From Deltaproteobacteria bacterium (lineage in GTDB: Bacteria; Desulfobacterota; Desulfuromonadia; Geobacterales; Pseudopelobacteraceae), in contig JACPFJ010000001.1 of NCBI GenBank assembly GCA_016182975.1, positions 1 through 64,000 on the forward strand: 64,000 bases of DNA. The letters run 5' to 3'. Shown here one piece after another: positions 43,570 through 52,748 of this stretch. Position 1 is the stretch's first letter, and each line of letters opens with the position of its first letter. Below the pieces are notes generated by a model, which saw nothing but the letters and a program-made list of their open reading frames with translations, ran no database searches and was not told the DNA's origin. A program made the translations under genes and the position numbers.

Positions 43570-45499
43570 ATCGGGTAGGAGGCGGGATTACTCCCGCCGT
43601 CCTCCCACACCACCGTGCGTACGGTTCCGTACACGGCGGTTCATGAAGTGTGTTGAAGTCGGTGGAGCCGGTCTATGAATGACACCAGCCCCAGTTTGTC
43701 GAAGTAGGATTTCGGAAGAGCTTTGTTCATGTGCGCGGCCCCTGCATTCCACCAGGGGCCGCGGCCGTTTGTGGCCGACCGCCATGCCGTGGCTTCCGAT
43801 AATCCCCGGCGCATCAAGTTCTTTGCTCTCGTGTAGGGGCGCTTCCACTGCTTCCATAGAATGCGTCGCAGTTTCCGCCTGAGCCAGCCGTCCAATTCCT
43901 CGAAGATGCCTTTTACTTCCGCGTAGCGGAAGTAATTTATCCAACCCCTCAACTTCGGGGTCATCTCTTCGACAGTGGTTCGGATGTTCTTCCCCCTACC
44001 CCGTCTGAAGACCGTCTTGAGGTTGGCCTTGAGTCTGGCAATCGCTTTCGTGGCCACGGTAAGCCGTGGCTTGCGGTGCCAGGTCATGCTGTAGCTCAGA
44101 AACGCCCTTTTCCACGGGCGATCAACCGCGCTCTTGGCTTGGTTGACCGTGAGCTTGAGCCGCTCGGACAGGTAGCCGGTGATGGAGGCCATAACCCGCT
44201 CCCCGCTTGTCCGCGTGGCAACGTAGATGTTGCAGTCATCGGCGTAGCGACAGAAGCTGTGGCCCCTTCCTTCCAGTTCCTTATCCAGTTCGTCCAAAAG
44301 GATGTTTGACAAAAGCGGTGAGAGCGGCCCGCCTTGCGGCGTGCCTTCCACACGTGGCGATGTCACCCCTCCTTCCAGTATCCCGGCCTTGAGGTAGCTG
44401 TCTATGAGAGACAGCAACAGTCGGTCTCCGACCTTGCGTTTCACCAGAGACATAAGGGTGTCGTGGTGGACTCGGTCGAAAAATTTCTCCAGGTCAATAT
44501 CAACCACCCATCTGAGACCACAGCTCACATGCTTCTGAGCTGCCTTGACCGCTTGATGGGCGCTTCTCTTGGGTCGAAACCCGTAGGAGCTTTCCGAGAA
44601 ATCAGGATCGAACAGCGGGTTTAAAACCTGTTGCACTGCCTGCTGGATGAGGCGGTCAAGGACTGTGGGAATTCCCAGCATCCGTGTGCCGCCTCCCGGT
44701 TTGGGTATTTCTACTTTCTTCACCGGTTGCGGGTGGTACGTTCCCGCCAGCAGTTCTTCTTTGATGCGCGGCCATTCCTCCTGTAAGTAGCCCTTCAGGG
44801 CTGTTACCGGCATCTCATCGACACCGGGCGCACCCTTGTTGCTTACAACACGGGAGTATGCCGCCATCATGTTGCCGCGACTGATGATCTTCTCCATCAG
44901 TCCCGTTGCCGCTCCCGGCCAGTGAGTTGCTTTCCTTCCCGTGGCGTTTGCCGCACCGCTCCCATACTCTCGCGGTTTCTGACCGCTACCCTCCGGAATG
45001 GCGCCGGGCATCTCAGCCCAGCCTTCTGCTGCTCCTGTCGTCATCGAAATTCAAGGCTCCTGTCCGCTTACTTCATGTTCGGCCCTTTGTCGACTGGTTA
45101 ATCCGACTCGTATGGCCTCTGCTGACTTCTGCCAACCCTTCCCGACGCCTCTCGACGCCGGTAGCACAAGGCAGGTTGACAGACCTCCCAGGGTAATTCG
45201 CGTGACCTTCATCCCATATACCCGCCGCATCTACAGCCACATCTTCCTGAATGGTTATCGGGCTTTGAAGACATTTGCCTTCTCGCCCAGATGTGACTGC
45301 CTCATATGCGATTCCTGTCCGTCGGGCCGGGACTTTGCCTGCGGCTTCCTTCAGATTCCGCCTCGCGACGGACACCCTTGCCGTTCGGCTACCGGTTCCC
45401 ACCATCAGGGTCCGAAGAGGACTTTGACCTCCAAGTCACCAATCAGGCACCATATCTGATTGGATGGCGCTTACGCGCCACGCGCCATACCTGGCGCAC
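43570..45499 (-). mobile_element. Group IIC intron inserted at the ackA terminator
   Basis: On the minus strand it starts GTGCGCCAGG at 45499 (GTGYG-type 5' end), right after the stem and T-run of a terminator (GCCGGC-TCTTC-GCCGGC-TTTTT-CGTTT). It carries the RT/maturase ORF. It ends with a domain V hairpin (about 43609-43641; ACCGCCGTG, CG bulge, TACGG stem) and a domain VI-like hairpin, closing at CCCGAT (43570). Insertion behind terminator stems is the rule for class C introns. The exact 3' end could be off by a few bases. Confidence 0.8.
43641..45044 (-). CDS. ltrA: Group II intron reverse transcriptase/maturase
   Basis: 467 aa. RT blocks: [90 protein letters not shown], and the catalytic YADD in [12 protein letters not shown]. 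The maturase X domain has [20 protein letters not shown]. It ends without an HNH endonuclease domain, as in class C introns, which enter DNA at terminators and single-stranded DNA. The frame is intact, so the intron may still move. Confidence 0.93.
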   Translation of the reverse strand: MTTGAAEGWAEMPGAIPEGSGQKPREYGSGAANATGRKATHWPGAATGLMEKIISRGNMMAAYSRVVSNKGAPGVDEMPVTALKGYLQEEWPRIKEELLAGTYHPQPVKKVEIPKPGGGTRMLGIPTVLDRLIQQAVQQVLNPLFDPDFSESSYGFRPKRSAHQAVKAAQKHVSCGLRWVVDIDLEKFFDRVHHDTLMSLVKRKVGDRLLLSLIDSYLKAGILEGGVTSPRVEGTPQGGPLSPLLSNILLDELDKELEGRGHSFCRYADDCNIYVATRTSGERVMASITGYLSERLKLTVNQAKSAVDRPWKRAFLSYSMTWHRKPRLTVATKAIARLKANLKTVFRRGRGKNIRTTVEEMTPKLRGWINYFRYAEVKGIFEELDGWLRRKLRRILWKQWKRPYTRAKNLMRRGLSEATAWRSATNGRGPWWNAGAAHMNKALPKSYFDKLGLVSFIDRLHRLQHTS

Positions 45500-45503
45500 A
45501 AAC

Positions 45504-45533
45504 GAAAAAGCCGGCGAAGAGCCGGCTTTTTTC
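45504..45533. terminator. Bidirectional terminator, likely the original ackA terminator
   Basis: AAAAAGCCGGC, loop GAAGA, GCCGGCTTTTTT. It is now about 1.95 kb from the ackA stop because the intron lies between. On the other strand it would end the TPR gene fragment. Confidence 0.88.
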
Positions 45534-45544
45534 GTGCGTTTCCC

Positions 45545-45619
45545 CTACCCCTCTATCTCCTCCTTCACCCCCTTCATGACAGCATAGATCCCGGCGATGA
45601 TCTCGGCTGCCCGGGCCGA
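45545..45619 (-). pseudogene. 3' end remnant of a TPR-protein gene
   Basis: On the minus strand, 24 codons read SARAAEIIAGIYAVMKGVKE then EIEG and a stop; an in-frame TAG lies just before (45620-45622). Twelve of 24 residues match the C-terminus of the intact TPR protein at 56486, which ends SSQAADMIAEVRAVVEGLKE then ELKG. The two ends bracket the chrB-chrA island. Confidence 0.65.
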
Positions 45620-45667
45620 CTATTCTTTGTGCAGCCGGATTGTCCGGCAACATGAAAATCATTTCCG

Positions 45668-45703
45668 TTGATTATATCTGTTACAGGTGTTACATTATGT
45701 AAC
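45668..45703 (+). promoter_or_regulatory. chrB promoter with overlapping palindromic operator
   Basis: TTGATT, 17 bases, TACATT. The -10 lies within the palindrome GTTACAT-T-ATGTAAC (45689-45703), and TGTTACA is repeated at 45679 and 45688. This arrangement suits repression, with ChrB as the likely repressor. Confidence 0.6.
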
Positions 45704-45755
45704 GCATGATACACATCTCATCCGTAATCGCGGAAGATCGGGTTCCCTGACAGAT

Positions 45756-46760
45756 ATGACAACCCCCAAGCGACAAAAGGATTCTCACAATTATCACGGC
45801 TGGCTCCTCTATTTCTACAGCGTGCCTTCCAAACCCGTTAACAGCAGGATGAAGATCTGGAGGATGCTGACGAAGGCAGGGGCCGTCCAGTTTAAAGGGG
45901 CCGGATACCTCCTCCCTTTCAGCGACGACCATTACGAATTATTCCAGTGGCTGGTTTCCAGCGCTGCGGCCATGGGAGGGGAGGCCTCGTTTGTTAAGAT
46001 TGAAAGGATCGAGACGATGAAAGACAGCGAAATTATACAGATGTTCAACCAGCATCGAGCAAAGGATTACCTGGATATCAACAAGAAACTGGATGAACTG
46101 GAAAGGGGGATTGGCGGCATCAAAAAGGGAACCGGTATGATGGGCGACAATGAGATCGAGGATGAGCTTCATAAGGTTGCAAAAGAATTCCAGGAAATCG
46201 GCAAAATCGACTTCTTTCTTTCAGATGCGAGAAAGGAGCATGAAAGTAGATTTAACAGATTAACCAGCGAATTTACCGAGTTAACCGGCGCGGGCAAGCA
46301 GAGGCGGTCGCTTGAGATCGCACCAAGACGAATCGCAGACTATCAGGGGAAGCGGTGGGTCACTAGAAAAAGGCCGTTTGTGGACAGGATGGCGTCCGCG
46401 TGGCTCCTAAAGAGGTTCATCGACAAGGATGCCGCATTCGGCTTTGTTGACGAAGACGATCTCGAAAGCCTGGACAAGGATACCATCGCCTATGACGTCA
46501 TGGGGGGAGAGTTCACCCACGTGGGGGATATGTCCACCTTCGAGGTGCTGCTCAAGGCGTTCCGATTGAAAGACAAGGTGCTCGGCATCATCGCCGAAAT
46601 TATTCATCAACTTGATTTGAACGATGAGAAATACAGGAACCCAGCGGCAGATGGTTTGAGAGAAATCCTCGAAGGGGTAAGAAAGACGGCCAGGGACGAT
46701 AACGAGGCCCTCGAAAAGGGGATGGGCATAATGGAGATGCTCTATGCGTCTAAGTGCTGA
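45756..46760 (+). CDS. chrB: Chromate resistance regulator ChrB
   Basis: 334 aa from ATG 45756 (MTTPKRQ); the frame is open to 45687 but that part is the operator. The N-terminal part (about 15-90) has the ChrB pattern WLLYFYSVPSKPVNSRMKIW and AVQFKGAGYLLPFSDDHYEL, a winged-helix-like segment. The middle is helical. The C-terminal ChrB/Chrome_Resist part has RWVTRKRPFVDRMASAWLLK, DVMGGEFTHVGDMSTFEVLL and IIHQLDLNDEKY. In Ochrobactrum ChrB senses chromate and controls chrA. Base composition is less GC-rich than its neighbours. First gene of the island. Confidence 0.9.
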   Translation: MTTPKRQKDSHNYHGWLLYFYSVPSKPVNSRMKIWRMLTKAGAVQFKGAGYLLPFSDDHYELFQWLVSSAAAMGGEASFVKIERIETMKDSEIIQMFNQHRAKDYLDINKKLDELERGIGGIKKGTGMMGDNEIEDELHKVAKEFQEIGKIDFFLSDARKEHESRFNRLTSEFTELTGAGKQRRSLEIAPRRIADYQGKRWVTRKRPFVDRMASAWLLKRFIDKDAAFGFVDEDDLESLDKDTIAYDVMGGEFTHVGDMSTFEVLLKAFRLKDKVLGIIAEIIHQLDLNDEKYRNPAADGLREILEGVRKTARDDNEALEKGMGIMEMLYASKC

Positions 46761-46811
46761 TTTTCATCACGAAAAGACGAATGCATCGCAAATCTGCAGG
46801 AGGAACAAACT

Positions 46812-48218
46812 GTGAAAAAATTTGTCGTTAGGGGTGCATTATCTTTTCTGCTCGTTTTTCTGTTGCTTACCACGGCGCAGCCGGCCCTGGCGCTCCATCC
46901 GGAGTTCAGGATACCGGAACGGGCCACTTCTCGCCATCCCGCCTGCCAGGAAATCATGAGGCTGGCTAAGAAATACGAAGTAGAGGCCATTTTCCCCAAG
47001 GGGTTCGAGGGGGGAGAGATTTCCTGCCCCAGGATCGACCTGGCGGTTGCCGTGCAGTTGATAACCGAGAAGATGGCGGCAAAGGTCGCCAAGGAAGGAC
47101 CGGAGGCGATTGACAAAAAAGACCTGGCGACCCTGAGTGAGATCAGGGAGGAGTTGCAGGGCGAGATGCTCCTGGTCCAGGCGCGGACCTTCCGCCAGCA
47201 GACGGAGGAATTGGGAACGCGATTGCATGCGCTGACGAAAAGGATATCTCTTAGCGGCGGGCTCACCGGCATTCTGACCGGTTCGCGGGGGAACAAGCCG
47301 AGAGACCATGCCGACGTGGTGGGGCGCGGCGATCTGCTCTTCAATTTCAGGGTGGGAGAAAACACGATTGCGGTGGTCAATTTTTCCGCCACCGGCGGCG
47401 ACGGCATCGATGCCCACATCCCCAATTTTTCGACCTTGAACGACGCGGCCGGCAGCACCGACAGCAGGGTGATCATGCGCAAGGCGTTTGTTGAGCACAC
47501 TGCGTTCAACGACCGGCTGATCATGACCGTGGGGAAGATCGGTCTGGAGGACTATTTCGATGCCAACAACGTGGCCAACGACGGTCACACCCAGTTTCTC
47601 TCCACCGCCTTCGTCAATTCCGCCGTCCTGGGGCAGCCGGGAAAAGGTCCTGGGATGAGGGTCCAGGCGAAACTCGCCGAGCCGCTCACGTTCAGTGTCG
47701 GCTACGGCAGCGGTGACGCCGACAGCGCCGATATCCTGGATCACCCTTACGTTATCGCCGAAGCGGACTACACGACAAAGATCGACGGCCTGGAGGGCAA
47801 CTACAGGTTTTATGCCAGCATGGATGGGGCATTGCCCGGCGGCGTGAAGCTGGCCAAGAAAAACGCCTTCGGTTTCGGCACCAGCATCGACCAGCAGCTC
47901 ACCGGCAAGCTGACCGTTTTCGCCCGTTACGGCCGGCGGGATGACAAGGTCTTCAGGACGAAGTCGGCCTGGAGCACCGGATTCCAGTATGCGGGACTTT
48001 TCCCGGCCAGGAAGGATGACATGCTCGGCTTCGCGTATGGCCAGATACAGTCCGTTGGGACCTCATCGGATGAGAAGTTGGCGGAACTCTCCTACAAGGT
48101 AAAAATTAATGACCAGATCGCCATAACTCCTCTGGCGCAGTATCTGATTAATCCTGAGGGGAATCGTGACAGGGACAACGTGTTAGTCATGGGGCTGCGG
48201 ACGCGGATCAGCTTTTGA
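46812..48218 (+). CDS. Outer-membrane porin-like beta-barrel protein
   Basis: 468 aa from GTG 46812, which follows AGGAGGAACAAACT. Signal peptide (FVVRGALSFLLVFLLLTTAQ, cleavage after PALA). Residues about 30-145 have an SLH-like/coiled segment (HPACQEIMRLAKKYEVEAIF, then a helix). The rest is beta-rich with alternating strands and ends GLRTRISF, with a terminal Phe as in outer-membrane barrels. It resembles OprB/SLH-type porins. It may let an oxyanion into the periplasm or hold the cytochrome; that is inference. Confidence 0.8.
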   Translation: MKKFVVRGALSFLLVFLLLTTAQPALALHPEFRIPERATSRHPACQEIMRLAKKYEVEAIFPKGFEGGEISCPRIDLAVAVQLITEKMAAKVAKEGPEAIDKKDLATLSEIREELQGEMLLVQARTFRQQTEELGTRLHALTKRISLSGGLTGILTGSRGNKPRDHADVVGRGDLLFNFRVGENTIAVVNFSATGGDGIDAHIPNFSTLNDAAGSTDSRVIMRKAFVEHTAFNDRLIMTVGKIGLEDYFDANNVANDGHTQFLSTAFVNSAVLGQPGKGPGMRVQAKLAEPLTFSVGYGSGDADSADILDHPYVIAEADYTTKIDGLEGNYRFYASMDGALPGGVKLAKKNAFGFGTSIDQQLTGKLTVFARYGRRDDKVFRTKSAWSTGFQYAGLFPARKDDMLGFAYGQIQSVGTSSDEKLAELSYKVKINDQIAITPLAQYLINPEGNRDRDNVLVMGLRTRISF

Positions 48219-48297
48219 GGGAACTATCGGACAAGAGGGAATGTATCCCATCTGGAAATCACCGGAGAATAACCAACATCAAGAAAATGGAGGCATC

Positions 48298-49878
48298 ATG
48301 GGAGGAAAACGAATTAGTGCCATTGTTGCGGGAATTACGGTTCTGGCGGGCATGATGGCGGGAACAGCCGTGGCACAGCAGTCAAAGGGGGCCAAGGCCC
48401 TGCCGGTGGCCAGCGAAAAACAGGCGATGTCATCAGAGACGTTGAAAGACGCCACATACGTCGGCTCACAAAAGTGCGGCGCCTGTCACAAGAAAGACCA
48501 TCAGGCTTGGAAGGAGACGTGGCACGCCAATATGCATCGCGACTTCAACCCGGCGATCGTCACGGCCGACTTCAACAACGTTGAGATCACCTACAAGGAT
48601 GTCGAGATCGAGGGGCCGGACAAGACAAAGGTGAAACTATCGCCGACAATCAAGCTTAACCGGGATGGCGACGTTTTCAGCTTTACCCTCATCGACAAGG
48701 ACAATCCGGTCAACAACCAGACCTATAAAATCGCCTACGTTTTCGGCGGCAACTGGAACCAGCACTTCGAGGCCCAGGTGGGCGGCGCCTACTATCCCAC
48801 GCCCATGCGCTGGGTTGTCGAGGACAAGCAGTGGACCACCAAGCCCTTCAATGCCCTCTGGTGGATTGCGGACGGCACTCCTGACGGACGTCCGAAGAAG
48901 CCGGAAGAAATGCCCAAAACCAAGACCGGCGATGCCACCTGCGACGGCTGCCATACCACCGGCTTAACTGTTGCCAAGGACAAGGAAAGCGGCAAGTGGG
49001 TGGGCCGGAAGATTGAACTGGGCATTGGCTGCGAAGTGTGCCACGGCCCGGGAAGTGTTCATGTGAACACGAAAAGCAAAAACGACATTGTTAACCCGAA
49101 CAAGTTGAATGCCATCCAGCAGAACCAACTGTGCGGACAGTGCCATTCACGGGTGACCAACAAGCAGGAGAAAGAGCTTTCCTACCCGCTCGGATTTGCG
49201 CCCGGCGCTGTCGATCTGGAGCAGCGGGTGAACTTCTGGACCTATTCGACCAACCCGAAAAACTTCTGGGCCAACGGATTTGCCAGCAAGAACCGCCAGC
49301 AGTACCATGACGTTCAGTTCGGTGGCCACACGAAGGCCGGCGTCACCTGCATCACCTGCCATGACACGCATTCCACCCAAAAAGGTAACGCCCAGGTCAG
49401 GACGGAAAAGAACGCTCTTTGCATCCAGTGCCACAAGGTGAGCGCGGAGCTATACAAAGGAAGTGCCAAGGAGAAAGCCGGCATCGGTTGTGTCGACTGC
49501 CACATGGCCAGGATCGCCAACAGGTCCGACGCGACACAGAAGAACAAGAACCACTGGGACGCGAGCTCCCACACATTCGCGGTAGTCATGCCTCAGAAGG
49601 CGGACGAGCTGAAAATGAGATCGAGCTGCGACGCCTGCCACACGGGAGCGGACAGGGCCGCCAAAGGCTCCGCCATGGCGCAGCAGCAGGCGGAAGTCAA
49701 GAAAAAGATCGCCGAAGTGGAAAGCGCCATTGCGCAATTCGGAAAAAGGGGGAAAAAAGTTGCCGAAGCACGGAAGCTGCTGGCGGCCGTCCGGGATGAC
49801 CGGAGCCTCGGCGCTCACAACCCGCAGAAGGCCATGTCGCTTCTGGACAAGGCGCTGAAAATAGTGGCGAAAAAGTAA
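48298..49878 (+). CDS. Periplasmic octaheme c-type cytochrome
   Basis: 526 aa from ATG 48298 (GGAGG upstream), with signal peptide RISAIVAGITVLAGMMAGTA. Eight CXXCH motifs: CGACH, CDGCH, CEVCH, CGQCH, CITCH, CIQCH, CVDCH and CDACH. The first stands in YVGSQKCGACHKKDHQAWKE, the opening typical of cytochrome c554-like multiheme proteins. Residues about 100-215, with no heme motif, may form a separate domain. A coiled coil (about 440-480) ends the chain. Likely an electron carrier or reductase in the periplasm. The substrate is unknown; chromate is suggested by the flanking genes. Confidence 0.9.
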   Translation: MGGKRISAIVAGITVLAGMMAGTAVAQQSKGAKALPVASEKQAMSSETLKDATYVGSQKCGACHKKDHQAWKETWHANMHRDFNPAIVTADFNNVEITYKDVEIEGPDKTKVKLSPTIKLNRDGDVFSFTLIDKDNPVNNQTYKIAYVFGGNWNQHFEAQVGGAYYPTPMRWVVEDKQWTTKPFNALWWIADGTPDGRPKKPEEMPKTKTGDATCDGCHTTGLTVAKDKESGKWVGRKIELGIGCEVCHGPGSVHVNTKSKNDIVNPNKLNAIQQNQLCGQCHSRVTNKQEKELSYPLGFAPGAVDLEQRVNFWTYSTNPKNFWANGFASKNRQQYHDVQFGGHTKAGVTCITCHDTHSTQKGNAQVRTEKNALCIQCHKVSAELYKGSAKEKAGIGCVDCHMARIANRSDATQKNKNHWDASSHTFAVVMPQKADELKMRSSCDACHTGADRAAKGSAMAQQQAEVKKKIAEVESAIAQFGKRGKKVAEARKLLAAVRDDRSLGAHNPQKAMSLLDKALKIVAKK

Positions 49879-49887
49879 CCATGTCAC

Positions 49888-49922
49888 CGCTCCGGGCAAC
49901 CTCATGCGGGTTGCCCGGAGCG
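49888..49922 (+). other. Strong intercistronic hairpin
   Basis: CGCTCCGGGCAACC and GGTTGCCCGGAGCG pair over 14 bp with a 7-base loop. No U-run follows, so it may mark RNA processing or stability rather than termination. Confidence 0.75.
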
Positions 49923-49945
49923 ATGAGTAACCTCAGGAAAAGGTA

Positions 49946-50641
49946 ATGCTGAATTTAAGAGAAATTTCAAAAACCTATACCGGCACCCGTTCCCTCACTG
50001 ACGTGAGCTTCGCGGTCCCGGAGAACTCCATAACCGGCATCATCGGGCCGAACGGGGCGGGAAAGTCGACCCTGCTGAAGATAATCGCGGGGTTCGAACA
50101 CCCCGACAGCGGCGAGATGCTCTTCAGGGGAACGCCCCTTTCCGCCTTTGACGACATAAAGCGGCTCGTCTCGTACATGCCGGAGCAACTGGAGATCTAC
50201 CCCGATTACCGCGTAAGCGAGTTCCTCGGCTTTCTCCATGGGACCGTGGGGCGGGCCGACGTAGGGCTTCTGGAGCTGCTCAATCTCATGAGTGTCCGGA
50301 ATAAGAAGATCGGGCACCTCTCCAAGGGGTACCGTCAGCGGCTCAAGCTCTATTTTTCCCTCTGCAACGACAAGAGGATCGTCATACTCGACGAGCCGTT
50401 TGACGGGTTCGACCCGATCCAGCTTCAGGATATCCTTGATATGATCCGTGCCGAGAACCGGAAGGAGCGGACCTTCATCATCTCCATCCACCAGCTCCAC
50501 GACGCGGAGAAGATCTGCACCCGCTACGTCCTGCTGAAGGAAGGGAGCCTGGTAGCCGAGGGCGACATGGCCTCGCTCGCCGAGCGGTTCGGGCTGGAGG
50601 AGCCTTCGCTGGAGCAGGTCTTCATGGAGGCGCTGCTGTGA
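49946..50641 (+). CDS. ABC transporter ATPase
   Basis: 231 aa. Walker A GIIGPNGAGKSTLL, Q-loop region SYMPEQLEIYP, signature LSKGYRQRLKLYFSL (variant of LSGGQ), Walker B RIVILDEPFDGFDP and H-loop SIHQLHDAEKI. It is of the NosF/GldA type that powers ABC-2 permeases. The stop overlaps the permease start (GTGA 50638-50641), so the two form one transporter. Confidence 0.93.
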   Translation: MLNLREISKTYTGTRSLTDVSFAVPENSITGIIGPNGAGKSTLLKIIAGFEHPDSGEMLFRGTPLSAFDDIKRLVSYMPEQLEIYPDYRVSEFLGFLHGTVGRADVGLLELLNLMSVRNKKIGHLSKGYRQRLKLYFSLCNDKRIVILDEPFDGFDPIQLQDILDMIRAENRKERTFIISIHQLHDAEKICTRYVLLKEGSLVAEGDMASLAERFGLEEPSLEQVFMEALL

Positions 50642-51957
50642 GACGCCGGTATCTGTTGCTGACAAAAGAAATCAGGGACCTGTTCCTCTCCCGGGCGGCC
50701 CTTGTCCTCGTGCTCATCCTGAGCGGGGTGATCGGCTACAGCTTCTACTCGGCGGTGGCCCTATACGGCAACGCCAGCGTGGCCGCCCTCGACAACCCGC
50801 TTTACGCCGCCGGTTTCGAGCCGGTTCCGGGGGTCTTCGCCCCGACTTTCGGGGGACTTTTCATCGTCTTTTCCCTGTTTCTCCCCTTCCTCCTTATCCC
50901 CCAGATTACCCAGGAGCGGCGTAACAACACCCTCGCCGTCCTCCTCCAGATACCGTTTTCCTGGCTGGAGATCGTAACCGCCAAGTTCTGCGCCGCCCTC
51001 CTCTTCGTCATGTTCGCCCTGGCGCTGACGCTGCCGGCCGTGGCGCTCTGGAGCGCCTGGGGCGGCCATGTGCCGTATGGCGAGCTCGCCCTGCTCGCCG
51101 CCGGATATTTTCTCTACGGCCTCTTCATCGCCTCGGTCTCGCTTTTTGCCGCCTCCCTCTTCGACGACACGGCGCGGGCCTCCATAGTCGCGGTCATCGT
51201 CATCATGGCGTCGTGGTTCATCGACTTCGGCCGGGACATGAACATCTCGCCGCTGGTGACCGCCGTCTCCGACTGGACCGTGACGCGGATGGCAAAACTG
51301 TTTGAGAACGGCATCCTGTCGGCCCGGGCGAGCGCCTACTTCCTTCTTCTCTCCCTGGGCTTCGCTGCCTGCGGCTACTGGCTCCTCAGGTTCGACATCC
51401 GGCGCAAGTGGCGGCGTCTGGCGGCGACGGCCCTTATCATTCTGACGGCCCTCTATTTCTCCTCCCACCTCCACCTCAACGCCGACCTCTCCGAGAGCGG
51501 GAGGAACTCCTTCCCGCCGTCCATCGCGGAGGCCCTGAAAAAGGCGCCGGCGCCGGCGATAGACGTCTACCTGGAAAAGACCGATTCCCGGTTCAGGGAC
51601 TACCAGAAGTCGTTCCTGGAGAAACTCCTGCTGGTGAAACCGGACGCGAAGGTGACCATGATCGGGGGAGCGGCCCTGAAGGAGAACTACGGCAGGTTCG
51701 TGTACCGCGTAAAGGGCAGGGAGGATGCTACCTTTTCCACCGGCGACGAGGAGATATTCACCATCATCTTCCGGCTCGCCGGAGTAGAGCCGGCAAGGGG
51801 GGGCGAGCTTCCTTCCTATCCCGGCTACCCACTCGTCACCACCTCCCGCAGCCAAAGCGTGGTCATCTGGCTTTACCTGGCCGTGATCCCCGCGCTGGCG
51901 CTTCCGGGATTCACGGCCATGCACTTTCGATCAAGAAAAAAGGAGCGAAGCACATGA
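50638..51957 (+). CDS. ABC-2 type permease (NosY/GldF-like)
   Basis: 439 aa from GTG 50638. Six membrane helices in the first 260 residues (for example LVLVLILSGVIGYSFYSAVA, GGLFIVFSLFLPFLLIP and AALLFVMFALALTLPAVAL). A soluble region follows (about 280-400, AIDVYLEKTDSRFRDYQKSF), then a last helix (VVIWLYLAVIPALALPGFTA). The extra domain recalls the GldG-type auxiliary part. NosDFY systems help insert metal or sulfur into periplasmic enzymes, so this pair may mature one of the redox proteins here. Confidence 0.85.
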   Translation: MRRRYLLLTKEIRDLFLSRAALVLVLILSGVIGYSFYSAVALYGNASVAALDNPLYAAGFEPVPGVFAPTFGGLFIVFSLFLPFLLIPQITQERRNNTLAVLLQIPFSWLEIVTAKFCAALLFVMFALALTLPAVALWSAWGGHVPYGELALLAAGYFLYGLFIASVSLFAASLFDDTARASIVAVIVIMASWFIDFGRDMNISPLVTAVSDWTVTRMAKLFENGILSARASAYFLLLSLGFAACGYWLLRFDIRRKWRRLAATALIILTALYFSSHLHLNADLSESGRNSFPPSIAEALKKAPAPAIDVYLEKTDSRFRDYQKSFLEKLLLVKPDAKVTMIGGAALKENYGRFVYRVKGREDATFSTGDEEIFTIIFRLAGVEPARGGELPSYPGYPLVTTSRSQSVVIWLYLAVIPALALPGFTAMHFRSRKKERST

Positions 51958-52661
51958 AGAAACGCTGTCTGTTTGTTTCGATTATTACCCTGATGTCAGC
52001 TGCCGCCGTGTTTGCGGCCGGGGCGCTGAAGTACGACTTCGAGAAGGAAACGTACGGGGCCGATTCCCGGTCGTTCAGCTCGTTCACGGGGAACTGGCAT
52101 ATCGACCGGGACGGCGCCAACCTGGTCTACGCCGTGGATGGCAGGAAGTGGGAGAAAGGTATCGCGGCGGCGGGCGTGGCGGACAAGGCCAAAGGCCTCT
52201 ACGGCGAGCGGTACGCCGAATTTCTCGACAACCTGGAAGCGTACAAGTATTTTCCCCTGACCATCCTCAAGGATGTCCCCGATTTCCGGAACGGGACCGC
52301 AACCGTCTCCTTCAAGGGAGAGAGCGGGAGAATCGACCAGGCAGCCGGGATCGCCTTCAACATCAAGCCGAACGGCGACTACCTGGTGGTGAGGGCCAAC
52401 GCCCTGGAGAACAACCTGGTCCTGTTCAAAATGGAGCGGGGGAGGCGCTCCTCGGTGCAGTGGATACGCAACGTGCCGACCCCTTCCAATACCTGGCATA
52501 CCCTGAAGGTGGCGGTAAACGGCAGAAAAATCGAGGGGTACCTGAACGGCAAGAAATACGTCGATTATGCCTGGAAGGAGGATATAGGCGGCAAGGTGGG
52601 CCTCTGGTCGAAGGCCGACTCCTATGTCTTCTTCGATAATTTCATGGTCGAAACCAGATAA
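51954..52661 (+). CDS. Periplasmic LamG/ConA-like (DUF1080-type) protein
   Basis: 235 aa. The ATG overlaps the permease stop (ATGA) and follows AGGAGCGAAG. Signal peptide LFVSIITLMSAAAVFAAGAL. The mature protein is a beta-sandwich with FSSFTGNWHIDRDGANLVYA, AAGIAFNIKPNGDYLVVRAN, NTWHTLKVAVNGRKIEGYLN and GGKVGLWSKADSYVFFDNF, a jelly-roll pattern of laminin-G/3-keto-disaccharide-hydrolase-like domains. No catalytic residues are evident. A binding or scaffold role is likely. Confidence 0.8.
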   Translation: MKKRCLFVSIITLMSAAAVFAAGALKYDFEKETYGADSRSFSSFTGNWHIDRDGANLVYAVDGRKWEKGIAAAGVADKAKGLYGERYAEFLDNLEAYKYFPLTILKDVPDFRNGTATVSFKGESGRIDQAAGIAFNIKPNGDYLVVRANALENNLVLFKMERGRRSSVQWIRNVPTPSNTWHTLKVAVNGRKIEGYLNGKKYVDYAWKEDIGGKVGLWSKADSYVFFDNFMVETR

Positions 52662-52748
52662 GGGTATTGTTCCGGCAATGAAACATGCAACCACCCGGAT
52701 TAGTGATTATCCATGCAAACGCCCCGTGATTTATTACGGAGGCATGAC

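Noticed and set aside
45633-45647. GCCGGA-TTG-TCCGGC hairpin as terminator
   Set aside because: No T-run on either side; a clear terminator already lies at 45504.
48298-49878. Octaheme nitrite reductase or hydroxylamine oxidoreductase identity
   Set aside because: Heme number fits, but all motifs are plain CXXCH, and I see no Lys-ligated heme or other family landmark; kept as unassigned octaheme cytochrome.
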